DNA of 64,000 nt, taken from positions 362,052-426,051 of the forward strand of contig NZ_BMPB01000006.1 in the NCBI RefSeq assembly GCF_014647375.1. The letters run 5' to 3'. Of the stretch, positions 57,407 through 64,000 are shown piece after piece (position 1 is the first letter of the stretch; each line of letters begins with the position of its first letter). A program made the translations under genes and the position numbers. The stretch comes from Parabacteroides faecis. Lineage in GTDB: Bacteria > Bacteroidota > Bacteroidia > Bacteroidales > Tannerellaceae. The notes below the pieces were generated by a model that was not told where the DNA came from, did no database searches, and was given only the letters and a program-made list of their open reading frames with translations.

Positions 57407-58723
57407 TCAGGGTTTGGTGTCGGTATTGAAAAGTATCTTGAATAAGGTGTGACCGTTCTCTGTCGTCAGGCTGAATTTGCATTGGTGGTTGGTCAGGACC
57501 TCCCTGACGAACATCAGCCCGATTCCCTGGCCGGAAGATTTGGTTGTGAAGAACGGGGTGAAGAGTTTCTGTCTGGTTTCTTCGCTTATGCCGGGTCCAT
57601 TGTCTTCTATGATAATAGATAAAGGAGCATGGTGCGTGTAGATTTGTATTTTGCCGTTTTTTCCGATCGCCTCATAAGCATTTTTAATGATATTGACCAG
57701 GACCTGTTCGAACTGGATACCGTCCACATGAATATATTGGTCTTCTTCTGTGAGGGATAAGACCAGTTCTATATTTCTTTGTTGGCATTCGGCGCTGGTC
57801 AGGGCATATACCGAACGGGCCTGCTCGTTCAGGGAGATAAGTGAAAATGTCGGTTCGGGTATACGGATAACCTGCGCCAGGTTGCTGATGAAACTGGCCA
57901 GATGTCCGCAGCGATCGAAGGAAGCTTCGATTGCGGGCAGTACATATTCCCATTTATTGTTTTCATCCTGTTTAAAAATGTCGGCAACGACATTCAAAGT
58001 AGAGCCGATAGCACCGACGGAATTGTTTACTTCGTGCGACATCATGCGGATGATACGCTCGTACGATTCTTTCTCGATTTTCTGTAATTCATGTGTGATC
58101 TCTTCGATCAGGATAAAAGGATGTTTGAACCCCTGGTCGATAAAAGACGAATGGATGCAACGGTATATTTTATTTACTGAATTTCGGACCATCACATCAT
58201 CACCCAGTTTTAACCCGGCTAAAGCAGGTGCCAGTTCAAAGGTCGATTCGTTGAATGTCTTTCCTTTGATTTCCGTAAGCTCGGAGATGTTCAATAATTT
58301 TAATCCGGAGGGATTTACCTCTACGATCTGTTTATCGAAGTTCAGGATGATGATCCCCTGTGGAGAGGCATGAATGAGCAGGTCGAGAAACTGGTTTTTC
58401 TCCCGTACTGCCAATCGTTCGCTCCGCAATTGTGAGATCATCCGGTTGAAGATTCCGATCAGTTCATTCGCATCTTTGTTCCTGACCGGGCGCAGATGAG
58501 TGGAAAAATCCTGGTCTTTAAGAAGTTGCATGCCGCTAAGCAGGATGTGATACGGTTTGACCAGCTTATGGTAAATAAATGTAGCCAGCAAGAGTGATAA
58601 GATGGCGATACACTGTACGACCCAAAAGGGGATCGGTTCTTCCCTGAAAAAGAGAAAACCAATACCGCTTGCGATACAGGCAATAAAAGCAGCGATCGTC
58701 CAAAATATCAGCTTCGATTTCAT
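57407..58723 (-). CDS. Intramembrane-type sensor histidine kinase with PAS domain
   Basis: A 438-residue kinase. TM helices at ~6-26 and ~34-52 flank a loop of about seven residues, so no extracytoplasmic sensor is present. A HAMP-like linker and a PAS domain (~105-210; ASPQGIIILNFDKQIVEVNPSG) precede the phospho-acceptor His230 (MMSHEVNNSVG). The ATPase domain has NIIKNAYEAIG, EDNGPGIS and GQGIGLMF boxes. It overlaps the regulator gene by 4 bp (ATGA), showing a cognate pair. It is the last gene of the minus-strand ABC operon. Confidence 0.92.
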   Translation of the reverse strand: MKSKLIFWTIAAFIACIASGIGFLFFREEPIPFWVVQCIAILSLLLATFIYHKLVKPYHILLSGMQLLKDQDFSTHLRPVRNKDANELIGIFNRMISQLRSERLAVREKNQFLDLLIHASPQGIIILNFDKQIVEVNPSGLKLLNISELTEIKGKTFNESTFELAPALAGLKLGDDVMVRNSVNKIYRCIHSSFIDQGFKHPFILIEEITHELQKIEKESYERIIRMMSHEVNNSVGAIGSTLNVVADIFKQDENNKWEYVLPAIEASFDRCGHLASFISNLAQVIRIPEPTFSLISLNEQARSVYALTSAECQQRNIELVLSLTEEDQYIHVDGIQFEQVLVNIIKNAYEAIGKNGKIQIYTHHAPLSIIIEDNGPGISEETRQKLFTPFFTTKSSGQGIGLMFVREVLTNHQCKFSLTTENGHTLFKILFNTDTKP

Positions 58724-60075
58724 TCCGGTAATTTGATATCGTATTTTTCAAGGCGGCGATATAACGTTTGCCTGGTCAGTCCCAATGCCGTTGCTATTTT
58801 GGAATGATTGCAACCATATAATTCCACCGCTTTTTGTATCATCTCTTTTTCTACCCTCTCCAGCGAAAGGATCGTATTCCCGCTTACAGGTTGGCTGGAA
58901 GGGACTTCTATATATTGCTTTTTGAAGTCGGCATCCGTAATGATTTTCTTTCCGGAAATCAGGATTGTCCGTTCTACCAGGTTTTTCAACTCGCGTATGT
59001 TTCCGTGATAAGGAAGTTTTTTCAGATATCCGTATGCTTCCTGTGATATTTCTATTGGGGACAAGTTATTTTGTTTCGCTTGTTTCTGCGTAAAATGATC
59101 GACAAGCAGAGGTATATCTTCCAGCCGTTCGCGTAAAGCCGGCATCTGTATTGTGATCAGGTTGATCCTGTAAAATAAATCTTCCCTGAATTTGCCTTGT
59201 GCCACCATCTCCGGGAGATTCTTGTTTGTCGCACAGATAATGCGCGTATCTACTTGCCGGGGTCTACTTTCACCCAACGGCTCGAATGTCTGATCCTGTA
59301 GCACCCTTAATAGTTTGACCTGGCAAACCATATCCAGTTCTCCGATCTCATCGAGAAAAATCGTTCCTTTGTCGGCGAGTTCGAAACGTCCGGTCCGGTC
59401 GTGGCGTGCATCGGTGAAAGCCCCCTGTTTATGACCGAACATTTCACTTTCGAACAACGATTGTGAAATACCTCCCAAATTGACCTTTACGAACGGTTTG
59501 CCCTGGCGGTTGCTATTCTCGTGAATCGCTTCGGCTATCAGTTCCTTGCCTGTTCCGCTTTCTCCGGTGATCAGGACAGGAGCGTTTGTGCGGCTGATGC
59601 GTGAAATTGTATTGAGAATCTGTTGTAGGAGGGCTGATTTTCCGATGATCTTCTCAAAGCGGTCGGTCCTTTCCGTTTCTTTTCCGTCCGTCTCTTTTTC
59701 TTCGCTTTCCTGTAGCTGGATGGCAGTCTGTATTGTTTTCAGCAAAGCCAGGTTGTTCCAGGGTTTGGTGATGAAATCGAAAGCACCTGCCCGTATGCCC
59801 TGCACTGCCAGGTTTATGGACCCCCAGGCAGTGATCAGGATTACCGGAACCGCCGGGCAGAAGATACGGACTTTCGCCAGTAACTCCAGCCCTTCCTCTC
59901 CGGTAGTCGTATTACTATAATTCATATCCATCAGGATCAGTTGCGGACAGGTGTGGCGCACGAAGTCGACCGTCTCTTGTGGGTTCGAAGCTGTTGCAAC
60001 CTCATATCCCGCCCGCTTCAGCACCAAGGTCAGTGAAGTTTGTACCGTTAGATCATCGTCACAGATAAGTATCAT
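58720..60075 (-). CDS. Sigma-54-dependent response regulator (NtrC family), second copy
   Basis: A 451-residue protein. I start at the ATG at 60075 (MILICDDD); a TTG two codons earlier is possible. The receiver has Asp50 (LILMDMN). The AAA+ domain has Walker A GESGTGKE (171-178), the loop GAFTDA (218-223) and Walker B IFLDEIGE. The C-terminal Fis-type HTH has HSKIATALGLTRQTLYRRL. It shares the unusual GAFTDA loop with the regulator at 30618 but belongs to a different operon, directly after two permease genes. It probably activates the promoter at 63379 and so its own operon. Confidence 0.93.
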   Translation of the reverse strand: MILICDDDLTVQTSLTLVLKRAGYEVATASNPQETVDFVRHTCPQLILMDMNYSNTTTGEEGLELLAKVRIFCPAVPVILITAWGSINLAVQGIRAGAFDFITKPWNNLALLKTIQTAIQLQESEEKETDGKETERTDRFEKIIGKSALLQQILNTISRISRTNAPVLITGESGTGKELIAEAIHENSNRQGKPFVKVNLGGISQSLFESEMFGHKQGAFTDARHDRTGRFELADKGTIFLDEIGELDMVCQVKLLRVLQDQTFEPLGESRPRQVDTRIICATNKNLPEMVAQGKFREDLFYRINLITIQMPALRERLEDIPLLVDHFTQKQAKQNNLSPIEISQEAYGYLKKLPYHGNIRELKNLVERTILISGKKIITDADFKKQYIEVPSSQPVSGNTILSLERVEKEMIQKAVELYGCNHSKIATALGLTRQTLYRRLEKYDIKLPE

Positions 60076-60120
60076 AGCCAATATTGTTTCATTATTATCA
60101 GTACTGTAAAGTTACTAATT

Positions 60121-61395
60121 TTATTCATCCCGTAAGGCTTCTGCCGGTGGAATCTTTGCTGCCTGTCGGGCAGGATACCATACCGCTATCAGTGATATGA
60201 CAGCCAGTAAACCGAATGCCAGTGCATAATTGATAAATTCCTGTTCATTCCCTATACCCGCATCCATTCTGTTTGCAATTGGAATATCAAGAAGTTCCAG
60301 TAATTCGGTATGCCCTATGTTAATGCAGATATTTACTCCCACTATGCTGGCGATAAATAACAGCAGCAACGTCTCTCCGAAAATTAATTTTTTCACACCC
60401 CACCGGGTCGATCCGAGTGCCAGCCGCAGACCGACTTCGCTCCGGCGTGCTTGCGTGCGGTACCAGAATGTCCCGATGATCCCCAGGAATATATTCAGGA
60501 TCAGGAAAGCCGTGATCGCATAGATGCCATTCAAATCATCTGTTGGCCAGTTTGTTATCCGGGCATTTTTGTCGATCGATTTCAGCGAACTCATGAAATA
60601 CGGTCCGAGCATTAGTTGTTCCCGCATCTCCTTTGTAAACCGTTCTTCAAAATCTTTATCAGCACCCGGGCTTACACGCAGACATATCTGCATTTCCCGC
60701 AAATCATATTCCTCCCTTACTAACGGCAACAATATATTACAGAAATACGAGTTGAAATAGCCGTCTTTCATTTTTTCAGCGCTCCCGATGACAGTATGTT
60801 CCTTTCTGTCGCTGGTGGATGAAGTTAGTTTTTTCACATCTTCCAGCGGAACACTGTATTCTTCATTACCGAATAAGCCTTCCCGGTTCGGGGTGATCAG
60901 TATTTGGTTCGTTCCGGGAGCATCCCAGCCGCTAATCTCTTTGGCGGTGGTATTTATTCTGAATACATCGAAGAAATTTTCTGAAACCCATCTCAGCCGG
61001 AATGTGACATTATGGGTCGTGTCTTCGTCGATATAATAGCCGCTCATGTAGCTGGATCTCTCAAAAGGTGCCGCCCATTTGGAAAAACATACATTTTCTA
61101 CACCCGGATAATTTTTTACCCGGTTCAGAAATGTTTGTGCCAGTGCCTGTTTGTCCACTACTTCCGTTTCTCCGTTTCCTTCCGTGTTGTTGAAGGAAGT
61201 GTCGGGTTTTTTTTGCATCTCGAGCACATACGTGTTCTTCGTGTCGAAACCGACCGGTTCCCAATAACATTTACCCATATAGTACAGGTAATCGACGCAA
61301 AACCAAAGCACGCAAAATACAAGTATGTATTCCAACACGATCCAGGCATTCGTTTTACGTTCATTCCAGATAATTTTAAATATGTGACGTATCAT
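60121..61395 (-). CDS. Four-TM FtsX-type ABC permease
   Basis: A 424-residue, single-unit permease. It has a TM helix at ~18-42, a MacB_PCD-like periplasmic domain (~45-285) and three helices at ~290-415 with the motif EVGLRLALGSTRWGVKKL. The tail is IPPAEALRDE. It is half the size of the nine double permeases. It lies 2 bp downstream of the next permease gene, with which it probably forms a heterodimer driven by the ATPase at 62680. Confidence 0.87.
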   Translation of the reverse strand: MIRHIFKIIWNERKTNAWIVLEYILVFCVLWFCVDYLYYMGKCYWEPVGFDTKNTYVLEMQKKPDTSFNNTEGNGETEVVDKQALAQTFLNRVKNYPGVENVCFSKWAAPFERSSYMSGYYIDEDTTHNVTFRLRWVSENFFDVFRINTTAKEISGWDAPGTNQILITPNREGLFGNEEYSVPLEDVKKLTSSTSDRKEHTVIGSAEKMKDGYFNSYFCNILLPLVREEYDLREMQICLRVSPGADKDFEERFTKEMREQLMLGPYFMSSLKSIDKNARITNWPTDDLNGIYAITAFLILNIFLGIIGTFWYRTQARRSEVGLRLALGSTRWGVKKLIFGETLLLLFIASIVGVNICINIGHTELLELLDIPIANRMDAGIGNEQEFINYALAFGLLAVISLIAVWYPARQAAKIPPAEALRDE

Positions 61396-61397
61396 AA

Positions 61398-62663
61398 TTA
61401 TTTGTCATTTTGATTGAGTGAATTAATGATCTTCATCCGTGAAGCCCGGTAAGCCGGTATACCGGCAGAAAGGAGATTGATGATCAGGCAAACAGCAAAT
61501 ACCGCCAGCAAGACCGGAAAAGAGATGAGCGTACTGACTGGGATCGTACTGTCTGCCGGGACATCCAGCAGCCAGTCCCGCATCCGGAAGACAACGACGT
61601 ACGAGAGTGCCAATCCGATCACGCCGCCGATCACCGAAGTGATCAGGTTTTCAAAAAGCACCTGTATCAGGATCGTATATTTCTTGGCACCGAATGCTTT
61701 TCGGATACCGATCTCTTCCGTCCGCTTCTTTATACGTGAGAGGCTTAATCCTGAGAGATTGATTGCTGGTATCAGCAGCAGGATCAGCAGGATAAAAATC
61801 ATTTTCCTTTTTTGTACGGCGATTGCAGAAGTAATCTCTTCGGCATTGTTTCCATAAATGCCTTTCTGGAAGATCTTGTTGTTTACCGGTCCCTTCAGAT
61901 AGAGGATCCAGGGGCTGTGTTCCGTTTCGAATTTTTTCTCCATTCTTCGTACCTCTTCTATAATAGCAGGAAAATCTTCCGGACTTTCAGCCATCAGCAT
62001 CACTTCGGTAAACCTGTTTTCGACGGGCTGTGTGGTATGAGGTATCCACAGGTCGCCGTATGCCTGTTTGAACACCGGCGATACATCTTCTACGATACCC
62101 ACGATCCGGTATGGTTTGAAATTCACCAGAAAAGTTTCTCCCAGCGCATTTTCTCCTTTGAATATTTGTTGGGCGAGTGTTTCGCTGACCACAGCCGCGG
62201 ATATTCCCGACTGAAATTCCCCGTCGCTGAAAGGCCGTCCCTGCGTGAAGGAAAAAGACATTATTTTCCAATAAGCCACATCAGTTATCCGCATATGTGC
62301 GTTGATGATCTCGCTCGATCCTTCGCGCGTAATCAGTGTATTTGGAATATTAGACCATGATGGATTGACTCCGGAAACATACAAGGGAGTTTTCAGCGGA
62401 TAAAGATACTCTTTGAGCGTCTCGTAAGAGATAGATCCCGACTGCCAGCTGTTTCTGGCCGTATCCCTTTTGACCTGGTAGTCGACATACAAGGTGCGGT
62501 TCCTGTTTATCTCCGGTGTCGTGCTGATCTCTTTTATCTCGTCTGTCACAATGATCGTCATGATCATCATAATAGCCAGCGCAGTTCCCATAATAGCGAT
62601 CATGCTGATAAACTTGTTTTGTTTCAGCATCAGCAGTGCCTGTTTGAAATATACTTTGTACAT
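61398..62663 (-). CDS. Four-TM FtsX-type ABC permease
   Basis: A 421-residue permease of the same layout: TM ~17-38, periplasmic domain with MacB_PCD features (LAQQIFKGENALGETF), and C-terminal helices with EEIGIRKAFGAKKYTI. It lies between the ATPase (16-bp gap) and the second permease (2 bp). An ATPase-permease-permease order is typical of LolCDE-like and peptide-sensing systems. No adaptor or lipoprotein carrier is present here. Confidence 0.87.
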   Translation of the reverse strand: MYKVYFKQALLMLKQNKFISMIAIMGTALAIMMIMTIIVTDEIKEISTTPEINRNRTLYVDYQVKRDTARNSWQSGSISYETLKEYLYPLKTPLYVSGVNPSWSNIPNTLITREGSSEIINAHMRITDVAYWKIMSFSFTQGRPFSDGEFQSGISAAVVSETLAQQIFKGENALGETFLVNFKPYRIVGIVEDVSPVFKQAYGDLWIPHTTQPVENRFTEVMLMAESPEDFPAIIEEVRRMEKKFETEHSPWILYLKGPVNNKIFQKGIYGNNAEEITSAIAVQKRKMIFILLILLLIPAINLSGLSLSRIKKRTEEIGIRKAFGAKKYTILIQVLFENLITSVIGGVIGLALSYVVVFRMRDWLLDVPADSTIPVSTLISFPVLLAVFAVCLIINLLSAGIPAYRASRMKIINSLNQNDK

Positions 62664-62679
62664 ACTGGTTTCTTTTGAT

Positions 62680-63348
62680 TTATTCTACCCGTCTTCCGTC
62701 GAAAAAACGAACGATGCGTTGTGTTGATTCAGCGATATGCTCGTCATGTGTAACCATTACGATGGTTGTGCCTTCTTCATTCAGTTGGAATAAAAGTTCC
62801 ATAATTTCCGCTCCCATTTTGCTGTCCAGGTTTCCGGTCGGTTCATCGGCGAGAATGATCTGCGGATTACCGACTATGGCACGGGCAAGGGCAACACGTT
62901 GGCACTGTCCGCCCGATAACTGGGTCGGGAAATGTCTCATGCGGTGTGATAGTCCTACTTTTTCCAATACTTTTACGGCAGCTTCCCGTCGACTTTTTGC
63001 TGTGGAGTTCCTGTAGAGTAGGGGGAGTTCTACATTGTCGAGCACATTCAGTGAATTGATCAGATGAAAACTCTGAAAAACAAATCCCAGCATTTCGTTT
63101 CTGAACTCTGCCATTTCTCCGTCTTTCATTTCGGTGGTTCTTGTGTCGTTGATCAGGATATTGCCCTTATCCGGCACATCCAGCAATCCCATTAAATTGA
63201 GTAACGTACTCTTTCCGCATCCGGATGGTCCCATGATTGAAAGGAATTCTCCTTTTCTGACGGTGAGATTCACATTTTCAAGTGCAGTGGTCTCTACTTC
63301 GCTTGTGCGGTACACTTTTGTTATACCTTCCAGTTTAATTATTTCCAT
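62680..63348 (-). CDS. LolD/MacB-type ABC transporter ATPase
   Basis: A 222-residue ATPase with all motifs intact: Walker A GPSGCGKS (40-47), Q-loop Gln92, signature LSGGQ (144-148), Walker B ILADEP (165-170, Asp168 and Glu169) and His201. It belongs to the LolD/MacB/FtsE group that works with FtsX-type permeases. It is the first gene of its operon and the only ABC ATPase in the window. It might also energise the ATPase-less permeases on the left; this is inference. Confidence 0.94.
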   Translation of the reverse strand: MEIIKLEGITKVYRTSEVETTALENVNLTVRKGEFLSIMGPSGCGKSTLLNLMGLLDVPDKGNILINDTRTTEMKDGEMAEFRNEMLGFVFQSFHLINSLNVLDNVELPLLYRNSTAKSRREAAVKVLEKVGLSHRMRHFPTQLSGGQCQRVALARAIVGNPQIILADEPTGNLDSKMGAEIMELLFQLNEEGTTIVMVTHDEHIAESTQRIVRFFDGRRVE

Positions 63349-63378
63349 ATTATCCTCTGTTTATCTGCTAATCTGTCT

Positions 63379-63393
63379 ACAACGTATGTGCCA
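63379..63393 (-). promoter_or_regulatory. Sigma-54 promoter of the ATPase-permease-regulator operon
   Basis: On the minus strand the sequence is TGGCAC-ATACG-TTGT. The -24 box is perfect and the -12 box is TTGT, as at the other two sites. The predicted start lies about 19 nt before the ATG at 63348, the same distance as for the seven-permease operon. Confidence 0.68.
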
Positions 63394-63437
63394 TATTTAT
63401 ATTGTGTTGAAAATGAGGGTAAAAGTATTGAAAGGGG

Positions 63438-63453
63438 TGTCCGAATACGGACA
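63438..63453. promoter_or_regulatory. Candidate enhancer for the second sigma-54 activator
   Basis: TGTCCG-AATA-CGGACA is a perfect inverted repeat (6-bp arms, 4-bp spacer) with extra TGTCC and GTCC half-sites at 63458 and 63471. It lies 46 bp upstream of the -24 element. It is unlike the motif at 18976 and 30541, as expected for a different activator. Confidence 0.55.
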
Positions 63454-63480
63454 AATCTGTCCATAAATTAGTCCAAAAAG

Positions 63481-63530
63481 AAGCCCGCATTCTCAGATTG
63501 TCGTTATAAACAACTTGAGAATGCGGGCTT
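63481..63530. terminator. Strong terminator-like hairpin upstream of the ATPase operon
   Basis: Arms 63481-63495 and 63516-63530 are perfect 15-bp inverted copies (AAGCCCGCATTCTCA/TGAGAATGCGGGCTT). On the minus strand the stem is followed by CTTTTT. It shields the operon from minus-strand transcription coming from the right. Confidence 0.75.
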
Positions 63531-63819
63531 TATTAATTATGTAACCTCCCGGTTATGTTAATTAAGGTTTGCCTACAGAATTAAGGGTTCATATAGGCAG
63601 AGTATAGGGTAAAATTTCACAAATTGTATTGTGTCTACAAATGTACTACCGTTAGCTTTATTTGTCATGTGTGTATTTCTATCATAGATATATGGTATAT
63701 GTGTCAATCTTTGCTTTCTTTTATATGATGGGTGGTAAATGTGTCATTTGTGATTTGAATACACCTGTTCGTTTTGTATACGTTGAATATCGGTGTTTCT
63801 GTGACTTGAATTAATGTAT

Positions 63820-63853
63820 GTATTCCTATCATAAGAGGTGGTATTCCTATCAT
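63820..63853. repeat. Tandem 13-bp direct repeats with 21-bp period
   Basis: GTATTCCTATCAT occurs at 63820-63832 and 63841-63853, with a one-mismatch copy at 63673-63685. The 21-bp step equals two helical turns, which would place repeated binding sites on one face of the DNA. No binding protein is known. Confidence 0.5.
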
Positions 63854-63870
63854 GGAGAATCGCGTATATG

Positions 63871-63911
63871 AAAAAAAACGGCGCACACGCGGAACAATCC
63901 GGATGTACGCC
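63871..63911 (-). terminator. Intrinsic terminator of the right-hand gene
   Basis: On the minus strand GGCGTACATCCGGA and TCCGCGTGTGCGCC pair over 13 of 14 positions (two wobbles) around a 4-nt loop and are followed by GTTTTTTTT. It lies 31 bp after the stop codon of the partial gene. Confidence 0.85.
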
Positions 63912-63942
63912 TTTATGCATATAAAAAATTGAGGGTTAAATT

Positions 63943-64000
63943 TTAACCAACAGTAACATTTACTATAACTGTACCCCAGTCTGCCACAACAATATTACCG
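63943..64000 (-). CDS. C-terminal end of a gene entering from the right (possibly a fimbrillin-like protein)
   Basis: Eighteen codons are readable and end in TAA, giving GNIVVADWGTVIVNVTVG. The downstream terminator supports a real gene end. The alternating hydrophobic strand with VADW is reminiscent of C-termini of Bacteroidales fimbrillin-type and other beta-sandwich surface proteins, but the piece is too short to assign a family. Confidence 0.5.
   Translation of the reverse strand, partial: GNIVVADWGTVIVNVTVG

Larger units (their letters stand above)
63349..63942. other. Non-coding region between the ATPase operon and the right-hand partial gene
   Basis: No credible ORF. It contains the sigma-54 promoter and enhancer near the left end, two terminators, an imperfect hairpin (63534-63565) and three copies of GTATTYCTATCAT at 63673, 63820 and 63841; the last two are 21 bp apart. 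Two GGTA(T/A)ATGTGTCA words occur at 63693 and 63733. Confidence 0.65.

Noticed and set aside
63704-63886. 60-codon ORF on the minus strand
   Set aside because: It lies in a repeat-rich non-coding region, overlaps the terminator and direct repeats, has no recognisable domain, and no promoter fits.
1-64000. CRISPR arrays, insertion sequences, integrases and toxin-antitoxin pairs
   Set aside because: No regularly spaced repeats with unique spacers, no transposase or integrase motif, and no matching small gene pairs were seen.

Overview
The window reads as chromosomal DNA of a gut Bacteroidales bacterium, most likely Parabacteroides or a close relative. The reasons are: promoters of the Bacteroidetes type (a TTG box about 20 bp upstream of TAnnTTTG) in front of many genes, no obvious Shine-Dalgarno sequences, a carboxypeptidase-regulatory-domain TonB receptor, a DUF4369/TlpA thioredoxin lipoprotein, and large FtsX-type permeases. 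The genus is an inference; no rRNA is present.

Left part (1-32980). On the minus strand, seven very large (768-806 aa) double-FtsX permeases and one beta-propeller lipoprotein form a tightly packed operon (18865 to 1103). A TlpA-like lipoprotein, cut by the window edge, follows it. A second minus-strand operon (30449 to 22897) encodes a TolC-like outer-membrane protein, a MacA/HlyD-like adaptor and two more double permeases. Neither operon has an ATPase. Divergent from the second operon is a sigma-54 response regulator with an intramembrane-type histidine kinase (30618-32980). Both operons start with a -24/-12 (sigma-54) promoter, and both carry the same 27-bp motif at the same distance (66-67 bp) upstream of the -24 element. 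I read the motif as the enhancer of that response regulator, so the two operons should be one regulon. Between them lies an unusual 958-aa protein (HExxH metallopeptidase, propeller, outer-membrane barrel), followed by a 940-bp repeat-filled gap.

Middle (32984-47418). A hybrid sensor kinase with a periplasmic solute-binding-like domain is followed by a TonB-dependent receptor. Next comes a four-gene partner-switching operon: a HATPase-STAS fusion, an orphan NMT1-like binding protein, a Cache-HAMP-SpoIIE phosphatase and an RsbW-like kinase. Then come mnmD, trxA and dnaE.

Right part. Housekeeping genes: an outer-membrane barrel protein, rplM-rpsI-rpsB-tsf, an aspartate-type aminotransferase, lptF/G-like permease with ribBA, a START-like protein, tRNA-Met and an ORF6N-domain gene. 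A second sigma-54 module follows on the minus strand (63348 to 57407): LolD/MacB-type ATPase, two ordinary four-TM FtsX permeases, an NtrC-type regulator and an intramembrane-type kinase. It has its own sigma-54 promoter and a different palindromic candidate enhancer. The last 650 bp are non-coding, with two strong terminators and short direct repeats. The final bases are the 3' end of a gene entering from the right.

The most interesting candidate system is the pair of sigma-54-controlled modules. In both, histidine kinases without an extracytoplasmic domain are tied to FtsX-type permeases. One module has nine permeases, an adaptor and TolC but no ATPase; the other supplies an ATPase and two permeases.
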